DNA of 64,000 nucleotides from Nageia nagi (lineage: Eukaryota > Pinophyta). The stretch is from contig JBITNC010000001.1 in assembly GCA_050084985.1 (NCBI GenBank), forward strand, positions 199,578,001-199,642,000. The letters are read 5' to 3'. Below are positions 34,467 to 46,289 of this stretch, one piece after another. How positions within the stretch are numbered: position 1 is the first letter of the stretch; every line of letters begins with the position of its first letter. Position numbers and translations under genes: made by a program. The notes below the pieces were generated by a model. The model did no database searches, was not told the DNA's origin, and was given only the letters and a program-made list of their open reading frames with translations.

Positions 34467-34871
34467 ATGATTCAACTAATCCATGATCTTATGTCTCTAG
34501 AAAAAGTAGAATATTTTGAGGGAAATCTCTCTTATCCAAATTTAGAAATAGTGATGGAAGCTTTCTGTAGCATAAGAGAACTATACTTAAACATGGTTAG
34601 TGACAGTATGTATTTGGGAGAAGTCATTACCTATATAGAAGAAAAAAGGAAGAAAGCATATAAGCAAGTTGAGATAGCACACAAAAGGGCTCTCCAATGT
34701 ATGCACAAAGCATCTCCCTACCAAGTGGAGGAGATACCAATAGGTTATAAAGAAGGCCTAAGTCATTACAATGAGGAGCCAAACCAACCCATCAATTTGC
34801 CATTTGACATTGATGAGGAAGAAAATAGAATCATGAGCATATCAACACCTCAACATACATCACATGGATAA
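34467..34871 (+). CDS. 134-aa open frame in element F, unknown
   Basis: The frame begins MIQLIHDLMSLEKVEYFEGN, has a helical Lys-rich centre (EEKRKKAYKQVEIAHKRALQ) and ends in an acidic segment with FDIDEEENR. In-frame text upstream (DMDPTEWEDNLM, about 34404-34440) suggests that the original start lay further left. It sits directly before the integrase tail, where a complete element would carry pol. It may be the surviving part of gag or of the integrase linker. I do not recognise the family. Confidence 0.4.
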   Translation: MIQLIHDLMSLEKVEYFEGNLSYPNLEIVMEAFCSIRELYLNMVSDSMYLGEVITYIEEKRKKAYKQVEIAHKRALQCMHKASPYQVEEIPIGYKEGLSHYNEEPNQPINLPFDIDEEENRIMSISTPQHTSHG

Positions 34872-34899
34872 GAGGGATCATCAAGATACTCTACATCAT

Positions 34900-35345
34900 C
34901 AATTAAGGGGAGAGAATTTAAGATAGGATGCCATGTGTATGTTAGCACACAACCATACATGATGTCACCCAAAAACCAAAGGATAGAAAAGCATGTTGTG
35001 TACTACTATGAACCTTTTGAAATATTGAAGATCATAGGGAAGAATTACTATGAGCTTTAGTTACCTCCAAACACTAATATGAATAGTATATTCCATGAAT
35101 CATATTTTAGGGACTCATTAAAACTAGATATCCAACCTTTGATAGAATTATCACCAATTGATAGTAAGGGAAAATTAGTATGGATTCCTAAGAAAGTATT
35201 GGATGCTCCCAAGAAACAACTTAGGAACCAAGTTATTTATGAGGTACATGTTAAATGGAAAGGTCTTTCAATATAAGAGGCTACTTGGGAATGTCCTAAT
35301 ATCTTCACCAAATGGAAGGAAATTGGAAGAACATCCAAAGATGCA
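34900..35345 (+). pseudogene. Integrase C-terminus and chromodomain of F
   Basis: The text KGREFKIGCHVYVST, then YEPFEILKIIGKNYYEL, a stop, LPPNTNMNSIFHESYF, and finally YEVHVKWKGLSI, a stop, EATWECPNIFTKW. The last part is a chromodomain, with the V-K-W-K-G and E-A-T-W-E signature. In chromoviruses this module steers integration to particular chromatin. Two stops (TAG and TAA, at likely former Gln codons) break it. The open part 35079-35276 carries most of the domain. Confidence 0.8.
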
Positions 35346-35525
35346 TTTATCAACATATAAAATATTTTAAATGAAGTCAACTAGGGATAACCCAAAAGAG
35401 AAAGATAGAGGTTATTTATCCTTGAACCTACAATGAAAAAGAAATGGAGGGGGATGAAGAGGACCTTGTCACGGTTGCAAATGTTTTGAAATGCTTGGGG
35501 ACAAGCAATTTGGGGAGGGTGGACT

Positions 35526-36680
35526 TATAATGACCCCATTTTTTAGGTGTTTTGCCCATTTCACCTCTGATAAATGGGAATATTAATTTAGGAGCATTTT
35601 TGTTCATTTTTGTATAATTTAGCCAAAATGATATAAATTCCACTTAGAGAGTTAATAAAACTCTAATTATGGAATGAATGGCCCTTTTATTTATTTATTT
35701 TTATTTAGTTAATTGATAAAATGCTAATAATGTTGTATTTGTAATACCTAAGAAATTATAATTGTAAATGTAATATTAGTCATATTAAATGACTCATTGC
35801 ATATTTTAACCTTGATGCTTGCAATACTAGCATTAAATGTATCTTTAGTCATTAGTGCTCCCCTCTTAGAGGTAGAGCATCTCCCTAGGTGATTGCACTA
35901 ACTATGACGTCATTTGGAGTTCCAAGGATGGATATGGCACTTCAAACTAGGAATTAGAAATCTCAAGGCAAGTAGATGATCCTAAAGCATGGACGTTGGA
36001 CATGGGAGCATCCTAAGACCCCACGTTGGCCTTCCTAGGCATATGGCATAATGGAACTAATCATGAGGTGCTCTATTATCAAATCCTCTTGGACATTGGC
36101 ATTCTTGTCCCTTGTATATGATTTCATTTATCCCAAGGCTTCCCATCTTAGATGTTGCATACATGAGAATATAGATCACATCTCTTCACCATTAGATCAT
36201 CTCAATGTAATATTAGAAGATGATCACCCTTAGCTATAAATGGAGAACTCATAGCCATTATAAGATATGTTGAATTTGATATTAAACCCTTTATTTCATA
36301 TTGAGTGGAGAATCTATCTTTGCCACTTTTGGGGTGAATGGTATTTAAGGTATTGAGGACATAGGAGGATACCCTTGAACTTACTCTAGCAATCTTGAGA
36401 GGAATGTTGTTAGTTCCATCATAGTTATTGTAGAGGATACCTAATCTTGCCTCACTACTTTTGGGATTAGTGAGGCCTTGGAGCCATCCAAAATAACCCT
36501 ATTAGAGATAGTCTTAGTACAAACTCCTTAGGTATAAAAAAATATTATAATTACACTTATACCATTATTATATCATTACAATTACATTTTGCTATATTGA
36601 ATTGCTATAAGTCTCTTTATTCTTGGATGTTGGGTTTTATAATGATATTTACGTTGTTAATTTTTTATTTTTTCTCCTTG
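35526..36680 (+). repeat. 3' LTR of element F
   Basis: Begins TATAATGACCCC (TG changed to TA) right after the polypurine tract. Collinear with 30507-31650. Confidence 0.8.
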
Positions 36681-37425
36681 ACTAAGTTGCATCATTTCAA
36701 AACATAGGATGGATGAGGCCAACTTATCACTTTTGATCATAGCTTTTGGGATTTGTTTTTGGAAATGAAGATTATGCTCTACATCTTTAATTATGCTTAA
36801 ATCATTCACATATGATATATACATTCAACATAAGATGCAACACTTGGGAAGCACATTATTTTTGCTAACTTACCACTTTTGGATTGGTATAGTTGCATCA
36901 TTTCATAACATAGAGTGGATGAGACCAATTTATCATTTTTGGTCACATTCACTTTTGGGCCCTATTTTTGAACATGAATATTATGCCCTACAGTTTCAAT
37001 TATGCTCAAATGATTCAAATATGGTCTATAGTTTCAACATAAGATGTAGCACTTGGGAATCACATGTTTTTTCTATTTTTGTCTAAGTATTACAAGCATG
37101 GTTTTACCAATTTAAAACTTCTAGAATAGTACAATTATATCATGTCATAACATAGGATGGATGAGGCCAAATTATCACTTTTGATCACATCAACTTTTAA
37201 GACATGTTTTTGGACATGAAGATTATGATTTATAGTTTCAATTATGCTCAAGTGATTCAAATAGGGTATATAATCTCAACATAAGATCCAAAAGTATGGA
37301 ATCACATATTTTTTTTATGTTTTACTAAGTATTACAAGCATATTTTTACTAGATTACCACTTTTGGACTGGTACTATTGCATCATTTCAAAACATATGTT
37401 GGATGAGTCCAAATTATCACTTGTG
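36681..37425. repeat. ~205-245-bp tandem repeat
   Basis: The anchor gttgcatcatttca(t/a)aacatagg recurs near 36686, 36892, 37131 and 37375. Each unit continues with ggatgaggccaa...ttatcacttttgatcac and then attatgctc...aatcattcaaata. A fifth, weaker copy lies at 38185-38370. The left flank of F (30450-30506) has the same anchor. The 97-residue frame at 36793-37086 is only this repeat. Confidence 0.7.
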
Positions 37426-38640
37426 AATGGTTATGGATTTTGAGATGAGTATGCATACTTGAAAATCTCAATCACTTCACTTCTTACAGGTAAAGAAACC
37501 TTTTAATGCTCTTTGTACTTGAATCTACTACATCATTTCATATCATATTTTAGTGCATTTAGATATTTTCATAGGGTGCACTCAAGATCATTTCATATCC
37601 ATAGACTTGATATTTATTGATATGTTATTAGGTGTTCCTTTAGGCACCTCCAATCCTTGAAATAGGATGTATAAGGACTGAATGATGACTAGTCAGTTCC
37701 ACTAGTCCATCCTTCAAGATCTCCTTTCCAACATTATGATTACGATTCATGTTGAACCTTAGTTAACTCAATATGGTGTATTTTAGAAGCATTATTCCAC
37801 ATTGTGGAAGAATGCTCCAAGGCTATGCCTTATGTTTTTTTAAAAATAATGATTTGGAAATACACTCTTAAATTCTAAGGTGGAGGGTACTACCCACTCC
37901 CTTAAAGTATAAGGTGATGGGTACACACCATCACCCTAAATACCTAAAGGATGGTTTAAGGATATTAGGTGGCATGAAATATAACATTATGCTAGTAGTT
38001 TTAACCTATCATCATAGATTTAAGACTTTTAGAGATACCCTTAATGATGGAGGTCTTGATATTGCCACTAAATTTGTTTGGCGAGGGTTTTGAGCCATTT
38101 CTAATGGCCTTTTTGTGTCTAGTGCATGATATCAAGCACCTAATTTAGTCAAACAATGGTCTAATTATATAAGTATGAAAAGGTAGTTTATCACTTTTTG
38201 ATAGATTTATTGCAACAGTCAGATTATCTTTTGGGTCCTATTTTTGTATATTAATATTAAGTAATTTAGATGCAATATGAACAAAAATATAAGCATAATA
38301 AGATTCAAATGTGCTCTATAATTATGCTCAAATGATTCAAATATGATCTACAATATTGCTACAAGATGTTATAATTTATGTGTAAAAAAATTCTATTATA
38401 GGTAAGTCAATGAAGGATCTCATATCATGTTCAATTATTTTATTATAACCTTCACCCATAAGTTCATGATGTACCTCTTCATTAGCGTCATTATTCAACC
38501 TTCGGCTACTATGACATGGTCCCTACTTAAGAAGCATTACCTTATATCAAATTTATATATTATTATCCTTTCCAATCCCTAAATGGAAAACTAATAGCCT
38601 AAAAAAATTAAATGCATAACATACATTACAGACTACATCC
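37426..38640. other. Unassigned DNA with local palindromes
   Basis: No coding region is visible. Two small inverted repeats lie close together: GGGTA/TACCC (about 37884-37895) and GGTGATGG/CCATCACC (37913-37920 and 37928-37935, 7-bp loop). Part of 38185-38370 is a degenerate copy of the repeat to the left. Confidence 0.4.
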
Positions 38641-39290
38641 AATTTTTAAATTTGAAGTAATACTAACTCCAAGCTTTTTCTATAAAGTTATTTATTTTAT
38701 AAAAGTTTATGATTAGCATGATATTTATTTTCCTCCATATTTAACTATAAGAGTTCTTCTTTCTATTCTACACCTATGCCTATGTAGTAAAGTTTTACAA
38801 GCTCAAAATTTGCTACATAAGCATAGGTGTAGCACAAAAATAAGTGTTACATCCATAGTGAAACACTATACCAATGTAGATGGATCTTGGTGTTGGTTTG
38901 ATAATGAAAAATATTTATTTATTTAGTATTATCAACCTTATTTTAATCTTCATTCCTACAATCATGTAAACAAAATACATGTAAACATACCTTATGTGTA
39001 ATAAACACTAAGAGTATACATAAGGTAGTAAGCATACCTTATCAAGGAAATCATAAGGAGTTACACCAAGTTGAAGAGTATACAATAAATGAATCCCTAA
39101 TTATGTTCATCTATAATATACTCCTTCATATGGCACCACTCCTGCAAATAATCCTCTAGCATATTTTCTACCATACATGTGTATTTAATTTCTTACTCAT
39201 TTTTTGGAGGTTTTACTATTATGAACTAAGTGTAGACTTTTTACATAACAAATGGTTCCTTTCATAGGAATATAACAAAAAAAGTTATTA
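38641..39290. other. Spacer around hairpin, nothing coding
   Basis: AT-rich. Apart from the hairpin at 38768-38832 I recognise nothing. Confidence 0.35.
38768..38832. repeat. Near-perfect 20-bp inverted repeat (hairpin)
   Basis: CTACACCTATGCCTATGTAG (38768-38787) pairs with CTACATAAGCATAGGTGTAG (38813-38832) with one mismatch. Pairing extends imperfectly inward over a further ~10 bases, leaving a short loop. It could be the centre of a MITE or a small-RNA hairpin. Confidence 0.6.
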
Positions 39291-39298
39291 TTCTTAGG

Positions 39299-39830
39299 AT
39301 GAATCATTATGCATGCATTTTAGACCACCTTAGCTACATCAAGGATTCCCTAAAACTCTTTGATATAATGAAGCATTTGGGATCCAATCCTAATATCATA
39401 ACTTTTGTATGTGTTCTACTTGCATATAACCATGTAGGTCTAGTGGATGAGGACTATAAAGGATTTAATAGAATGAGTGAATCTTATTACATTAGACTAA
39501 GGATAAATCATTATACATGCATTACTGATCCTCTTGGTTGTGTAGCCTATCTTGAGGAATATTTGAACTTCATTTTCAACAAGACAATTGGTAGTTGAAT
39601 TGAAGTTAATAAAATCATACATGGTTTTATTATAGGAGATAGATCATACCCACACATAGGAGATCTATGAAAAATTAGAAACATTATATAGTGAGATGAA
39701 GGAAATGGGATATATTATAAATAAAATACATATGTTATATGATGTGGATGCTAAATTTAAATAATTTCTTCTCTATGAACATAGATAAACATTGGTAATT
39801 ACATTCAGGTTGTTAGAACAAACCTTTACA
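39299..39830 (+). pseudogene. PPR-DYW pseudogene fragment
   Basis: 39299-39598 reads FDIMKHLGSNPNIITFVCVL, HVGLVDEDYKGFNRMSESYYI and NHYTCITDPLG, the S motif and following L2/S2-type motifs of a PLS-class PPR protein. A TGA at about 39597 replaces Trp before IEVNKIIHGFIIGDRSYPHI, which is the start of the E+/DYW tail. 39680-39820 continues through MLYDVDAKFK and FLLYEHR in changing frames, matching the first half of a DYW cytidine deaminase domain. The HxE active-site and terminal DYW residues are not present. Such proteins edit C to U in organelle RNA; this copy is dead. Confidence 0.75.
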
Positions 39831-39904
39831 AAATAATATTTTAATATATTCTTGCTTGTAAATAGTTTAATAACATAAGTGAATCTTATTACATTATTCT
39901 TGGG

Positions 39905-40440
39905 ATGAATCATTATATATACATTGTTTACCTTCTTATCCATGCAAGCTATCTTAAGGAAGCTTTGAACTTCACTATCAAAATACCTATAAAGCCTAAA
40001 TTGGGTGTGTGGATGTGTCTAATTCATGCTTGTAAATTGAATGTTGCATTTTTTAATGCTTTAATAGACATGTACGCAAAATGTGGAAGAATACACAAGG
40101 AAAGAGAATTATTTGATAAAATGCATACTATAAATAATTGCATGATTTGTAATGATTATAGGATATACATAAAATGGGTTTTCTAAAAAAAAGGCCCTAA
40201 GAATGTATGCAAAATGTGGAAGAATACATAAGGATTTGGAATTGATTAATAAGATCAATGCATGATGCAAATGTAGTTTCATGGTCTATAATGATTTCAA
40301 GATATGTACAAAATGGATTTTTGAAAAATGACCTAGAAAATTTTATACCAATTGCAATTGTTAGGTGTTAAACCCTATTTTGTACAATATAAAAGAATAC
40401 AAGGAATGAAAATTATTTGACAAGATTACATATAAAAATA
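39905..40440 (+). pseudogene. PPR fragment with fused E and P motifs
   Basis: The open part 39905-40186 reads EALNFTIKIPIKPKLGVWMCLIHACKLNVAFF (E-motif-like) and runs straight into NALIDMYAKCGRIHKERELFDKM (P/L motif). This is the plus-strand counterpart of the satellite unit in the arrays at 8095-9660. Weaker copies of MYAKCGRIHK follow to 40440. It supplies a relatively well-preserved example of the fusion unit. Confidence 0.7.
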
Positions 40441-40469
40441 TGGAAGAATACCTATTGGTGCATCTGCTA

Positions 40470-40600
40470 GTATTGTCTCACATCTCCTCTTCTCTATCCC
40501 CTTTCCTCTACCAAAAAATTGAAATTCCTCTTTCAACATCTCCTCTGCTTTACCCTTTCACCTCAACAAAACTCAAAAAACTCAATTCCTTCAAAAAATT
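40470..40600. repeat. Pyrimidine-rich tract after PPR unit
   Basis: C/T-rich tract, the inverse of the purine-rich tracts at 1190, 8020 and 13415, placed at the same end of the PPR repeats. The 63-residue frame across it (40440-40631) is Ser/Pro-rich because of composition and is not supported as a gene. Confidence 0.5.
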
Positions 40601-42239
40601 TCCAAGTTTCCCACCTAAGTTCCCCATATAGGTTTTTATTTTTATTTATTGAAATTGAGGAGTGATTAACTTGTCTCCTTATGATTTATTATAATAGTTT
40701 AAAATCATCCCATGAAAGTTGACACTAAAACCCTAAATTAAGGTAATTGAAAACCATTGCCTCAAAAATGCCTCAAATTATATACCCTTGAAGCCCATTT
40801 TTACAATTAAATTATGATTAAAATTAACCTAAAAAACATTTTCTTCTTTCTACCATTATGGATTTATGAATTGGTATATATAAATTCTTATATGGATAAA
40901 AGTATGAAGTTTTATTTTATTTATCTCTAAAGCAAATTATTATGGTTTTAAAAGGAAAAATAATTAAATTAAAAATAAAAATATAACTCTTATCTTAATA
41001 CTGACCTCCTCATTTAATGAAAGGCTTTGTTTTATTTATTAATTTAAAAAGAGAGAAATTATTTCCTAATTTTATTATGGTATAAATATTTGATTAAATA
41101 AAATTTTTAAAATTTACATTAAACCTTAGACTTAGTAAATTAAGATTTTATTTCCAAACCTAATACATAACATACAAAGGATTGGGAAATAACCCATGAG
41201 CATGATGAAATGAAAGTGGGTAGAAGGTTTTCATAATGCATAGAGGAGGAATTTATTTAGCTTTTAAATATGAACCAAAATGTAGATTTTAGGAGTAGAA
41301 AGCAAAAGCATATAAAGGAAGAGCTAATGAGAGATACCAACTTGTATTCCTTCATGAAAAAATAGTAAAATGAGTTAGAAGGATTTTGGAGAGGAGAATG
41401 AAAGAAGAGTGGTGGAGGGAAGTTTCAGTGTTTCATCCAATTTGGTTTGTTGGAAAAGAAATATTATGGTGAAATCCTCTAGATATTGTAAGTTAGAATC
41501 CATATCTTATTTTATATGTATGAATTCTTTTGAGATGTATGATTTAGTTTGTCTTTGAGAAATATTATTGCAAGGATAGTTTAGTTTTAGCAACTTATTT
41601 TTTCATTTAATTTTGGATCAATTTTTGTGCTTGATTTTATATTAAATGAGGAATATTGAATATTGTATCATTTGGAAAAATAATTTTACTTTCTTTCAAT
41701 TCAAATTTCAATTATTGGATTTTATTTTTGATCATTGGATTTTATTTTTTATAAAATAGAAAGGAGATACACATAAGTTTTACCAATTCTCAATGAAAAC
41801 TAATAAAATTACTTTGCTATATATCATCATGGGATAGGGTGAAGTTCTTTTTCCTTGGTACAAATTATCCTTTGTAGCTTGTGAAATGCATGAAATCAAT
41901 AACCTATAGGCATCAATATGATCATATTGATCACTTGGTAATCAAATTATGCACCTATATCTTTATTTAGGAGTATACAAATGTTTTTGAAGTCTTAGTT
42001 AGAAGAGTGATAGATCTCCTATTTGAGTGGATCATGGCTTAACCATGTGCTTGGGTTAGCCAATTTACAATACACCCTTAGCTAGATTATTTAATTAGAT
42101 AAACCAATTTTTTAAGCATGGGTTATAATTGGAAATGGTCAATTCTATTCCCATTCTTATTTTAGAGTAAAAAAGAAATACTTTATTTTGACTCTTTAGA
42201 TATCTAAAATTACACTTTACAACCAAGGATCAATAAGTA
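40601..42239. other. AT-rich unassigned DNA
   Basis: No open frame above background and no repeat partner in this window that I can see, so I leave it unassigned. Confidence 0.35.
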
Positions 42240-42786
42240 ACATAATTTAAAACCTTTTATTAATACTTTTTTTTATAATATTGATCACCTTGACTGATTT
42301 TGTATAATAATCCCCCAACACTATATTCACACCACCCTCACTCAATTCCATTGGTGTATTCTCATCTTTGAAAATTTTAATCCCATAACTAGATAAGAGA
42401 TTCTCATACATTTGTTCTTATTTCTTCCATTTATCTATTTCTTGTAGCAAGGAACTTATATGCATAATTGCTTTATCCTTCACTTCCCCAATTTGAATGA
42501 GAAACTTGTCCTTTTCTATTAATAGATAAATTTATTCAACTATTAACAATTCCAATGATTTCACACACACAACCTTCTCCCTTTTTAGAAAATATGATTG
42601 TATTCTAATAGCCTCTTTCTATTTTTAGCATAAGAAGGCATTTTCCACCTCTAGTTGTGCTCTTAGTTTGACCATCAATTTTGTTCCTTATGCTTGGTAT
42701 TCCTTTACTATTATAATTGTATCTCTCCTTTGCAGGTATTTTCCTCTTACTTCATGCTTTTATGTATTGATCATGAATAATCATTC
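42240..42786 (-). pseudogene. Remnant H: coiled-coil coding fragment, distal part
   Basis: A single minus-strand frame with about four stops reads GKYLQRRDTIIIVKEYQA, then KLMVKLRAQLEVENAFLC, REKVVCVKSLELLIVE, LLIEKDKFLIQIGEVKDKA and NTPMELSEGGVNIVLGDYYTK. Heptad-like spacing of L and I suggests a coiled coil. The style resembles the coiled-coil part of the extra 3' region of element E (16180-17100). The reading continues at 62694-62915 once element B is removed, in a shifted frame. The family is not recognised; a remnant of an E-like element's 3' gene is my best guess. Confidence 0.45.
42782..42786. other. Target-site duplication of B, left
   Basis: CATTC, identical to 62689-62693. Confidence 0.9.
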
Positions 42787-43326
42787 TGATCCATAATCAC
42801 AAGATTCTTATAGCATAATCAGATCCTCACTTACAAATTTGAATGAAAATAGTTATCCATTATGAGATCATACAAATTGTATATAAATTTAAAAATTGCA
42901 CAATGTGAATCACAAACTAATAATCTCAAACACACAACAAGATTAATGTAATGATTTTACACTAGTTCATCCAATGTGAGCTAATTCAACATGAAATTAG
43001 AGCCTTCTCTTCTCATTGTCTATGAAAATTACAATATTACATGCATAGAAAAATACCATCAACACAATGGCAATACAATCTCCTACCATTATTGCAATCT
43101 CCTACAGCAAGAAGAAACAATTTTAGAACTAAAATAATTCTAGAATGACTCTTGGTCTTCCTTCAAACTATTACAATTTTAAAATCCTAAAACTCTAAAA
43201 TCCTCTCTCATTGATAATTAAGAACAATATGTGCCATTAAATAAGCCTTAAAAACACTTTTAAATGTCAACTAAGGAACCTAAACCACTTAGTCACCCAA
43301 AGTACTAATGCCTCTTCAAATGCCCC
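42787..43326 (-). repeat. B 3' LTR, distal piece
   Basis: 540 bp collinear with the left part of 61964-62688. It ends ...cttcaaatgcccc, where element C begins. Confidence 0.9.
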
Positions 43327-43948
43327 TGTAGATGCCTAAAAGTGAATTATTATTTATTAAATAATTCATTTTAGAGCTTCAATGACATATTATATAAAAC
43401 GGGGTTAAATAATACCTTAATTCATGATAAATATATGTAATATATCTAGTGGACCCTTGTGGCATGTGCAAGGTGTCAAAGAGATCTAAATCATGTTAAG
43501 ATGTATCATATATAAAGGCATCAATTGATGACCTTAAACTTGACAGGCAAGTGAATATGAGGAGGACTCTAGAGAGATTCTAACACATGTTACATCACTT
43601 TGTTATGTGCAAATATTATTCATAAGTTATATATTATGTTTTCTATCTAATGATTCTTTCATTCACTCATCGCTACATTCTTGATTGCATCTATTATTTT
43701 GCTTATTTTAGGTCATTGGTGATATACCTCTATTAGGCTACCAATGACATGCAATTTAATGAATGTATGCCTATATTTTGTATTTTTCTTCTTCTAATGG
43801 AATGAATATATGATCTAACTAAACACAAGTATCTTTCTATTATTTTTTATTACCATATTTTAGATATATGAGACAATAAGAAACAAGTAGACAAATAGTG
43901 CATTAATTAACCACCATAAATAATTATATGCATTATTTTAGGTCTACA
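43327..43948 (+). repeat. 5' LTR of element C
   Basis: 622 bp, TGTAGATGCC to GGTCTACA. It includes a TATA-like box at 43509-43517 and the spacer motif at about 43711-43752 (see findings). Confidence 0.92.
43509..43517 (+). promoter_or_regulatory. LTR TATA box, element C
   Basis: TATATAAAG, repeated at 56620-56628 in the 3' LTR. Confidence 0.55.
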
Positions 43949-44138
43949 TTTTTGTGAATCTTTTTTATTCATCTTATCCTTTTTATGAGATCTTAATATA
44001 CCTTTGTATTGGATCTACATCATTAGCAATGTACATCATTTTTCCTAAACCATCAATGATGTAGAAATGAAGCATATTATGCCCCTCCTTCAAGAATTGA
44101 ACACAAACATGGCCAAAATGTAGAAATAAATAGCAATA

Positions 44139-45110
44139 ATGAATAGTTCAGGTAATTTAGCATCTAGTCCTACTATCCAAGCTAGGCCTTCTAATATCAC
44201 ACAATCATAGAGTTTGGATGAATATGATGGCATATTTACTTCACCTTTGATAGATGACATCTGTAATTTTCCCCTACCACCTGACCATAAGGTCCCCAAG
44301 TTCAAGATGTTTAGATATGAACAAGATCCCAAACAACATCAAATTAGTTTTCAAGAGTAGTGCTTATTTAAGTTAGGATTGGAGGAGAAATTGATGGTAA
44401 AATTCTTCCCAAGCAGTCTAAAATGGGATGCTAGTTAATGGTTCTATGCTCTGCTTGGTAATTCAATTGATTCATTCAAGACCTTAGTTAAAGGATTCAT
44501 AGCCTAATACAAGCACAATATCAAGGAGCAAAGAAATGTGCTTGAATTATGTGCAATTCAAAAATGAAGTAATGAAACCCTAGAGAAGTATATTCTATGC
44601 TTCAAAAAGATATGATAATCTATTTGAAGTAAATTAGATAAGCATAAAATTTGTGCTATTTTTCATGAATCTATTATACTTGTTCTTCATTTGCATGGCC
44701 ATAGTGCTAAAGATATAGGTTTTAGTTACTATTCCAACATTTATTATAAAAAGAGAAGGTATTATTAGCTTTGGATCAGCTTAAGTATGCACCTAACCCT
44801 TTTGTTAAATAAAATAAAAAAACATATGCAAAGAAAGATGAAAAACTGGTACATATGGTGGATATACCTTTCTCCTCCAAAGTTGCAAAGGCCTAATACT
44901 ACAAAAGAGAATTCATATACATTTATAGTACAACCATGCATTATTTTGAGGGATATAATGAAAATAGGACTATTGTATCCCCTTGAATGCTCTCCTCAAG
45001 ATGACAATACTCCCATGGGATGCTTTGATGCCTATTGCACTTACCACCAAAGAAAAGGGCATGCTACAAATTTTTGCAAGACATTAGAGATAAATATTGG
45101 ACCTTGTTGA
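44139..45110 (+). pseudogene. Gag of element C (broken)
   Basis: The probable start is the ATG at 44139 (MNSSGNLASSPT). SLDEYDGIFTSPLIDDI and PKFKMFRYEQDP lead into the capsid domain, with FKLGLEEKLMVKFFPSSLKWDAS and FKTLVKGFIA (about 44360-44505), the Retrotrans_gag pattern. 44787-45110 ends with YCTYHQRKGHATNFCKTLE, a zinc-finger-like C-x2-H-x4-GH-x4-C as in Tat gags. Frameshifts occur near 44600 and 44770. Confidence 0.75.
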
Positions 45111-45960
45111 CCAAGGAAGGTATAAAATTGATGAAATTATTACCAACCAAGGAACTACAATTAATATCATCTCAGTGGACAAGGAGGTTTGTGCTAACTT
45201 GAGAAGAGGATGCCCATGCCATGTTCCAAATCTAGTCACAATAGAACAAGTAAGTATCCCACCTGATCCTAAATTTTAATCATGATTGATCAATTTAAAA
45301 ATACACTTGCAAAAATTATTCTATATGATCTTATTTCTACTTCTCAAGTTCATAGGGATATATTATATGCCTTATTTAAAAATGAAATTATCCCTACTAA
45401 TATTTTATCTGCAATATTTTCTAAAAAAAATTAGAACCATTAAGGAATGTGATGCTATTTATTTTTACAAATATAAAAAGCTCAATCAAGAATTTTAAGA
45501 TGAATTTTCATATTTATATATCACATTTATGGTTGATGGATGGGAATTCAAATGAAAAATGGTAGATAATAGATCAGCTGTAAATGTATGCTTTAATCAT
45601 TTTTTTATTCAATTGCAAGCAAAAGGTATAGAAATCCCTCCATTAGAAGAAGTTGCTTTTAGAATTAGGGCCTATTATATCTCATCAAAGAAACCATTGG
45701 AAATAGCTACAATTTTGATTACTATAGGTATCAAGAATATAGAAAAAAAAATTTAGGTTGTAGAGTCCAAGTTATCATTTAACATGCTATTGGGGAGATC
45801 TAGGATTTATGATATGAATGCAATACCATCCACATTATATGGAAGAATGAATTTAAAATTTCAAAGTGAAGTACATAAAGGCATAGGAGATACTAAACCA
45901 TATGCACTCTATAATGTTGTTGATTTTAAATATCTTGCTATATTACCACCATGATATGAG
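45111..45960 (+). pseudogene. Gag-Pol linker and protease of element C (broken)
   Basis: 45150-45279 reads GTTINIISVDKEVC...RRGCPCHVPNL. The protease begins at about 45559 with MVDNRSAVNVC, where the D-x-G active site has Arg in place of Gly. IRAYYISSKKPLEIATI, FNMLLGRSRIYDMNAIPSTL and ALYNVVDFKYLAILPP follow, the long flap-to-C-terminus typical of Tat proteases. Stops after KKI and at 45954 break the frame. Confidence 0.75.
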
Positions 45961-46289
45961 ATAGAACCCTAGGAATATCCTATACTAGGGACAACAATAA
46001 AAAAAATAGGTCCAAATCATGGAGACAAGTATGGGAAACTATAGGATTGATGAAATAGACTTCTTTGCATCTATAAAAGATTTGGGATAGCCCTAGATGT
46101 TAGCTATTGAAGGTTACCAATAGTGTACAATACTACCAATAGGCCACCAATGGTGTGAAAATGAAGATAGTGAACAAACTTGCTTTGCCTTATCTAAAAC
46201 ATCAAACTAGACCTCTTCAACAAAAATATCATCATATTTTGAATTTGGTAAGATCTTTCCCTCTTCATTTATTCACAAGTACATGACTA

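Larger units (their letters stand above)
30507..36680 (+). mobile_element. Element F: LTR element with chromodomain, no RT visible
   Basis: LTRs of about 1.15 kb (30507-~31650 and 35526-~36680) flank 3.9 kb. The right LTR follows a polypurine tract, TTTGGGGAGGGTGGAC, at 35510-35525, fixing plus orientation. The internal part holds a degenerate tandem region (32200-33400), a 134-residue open frame (34467-34871) and a gypsy integrase tail with chromodomain (34900-35340). No RT, RNase H or integrase core can be seen. It is probably a non-autonomous derivative of a chromovirus. No clean target duplication was found, and both flanks carry the cataacatagg repeat. Confidence 0.75.

Noticed and set aside
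40440-40631. 63-residue Ser/Pro-rich open frame
   Set aside because: It is explained by a pyrimidine-rich tract with repeat partners elsewhere, and there is no domain or context.
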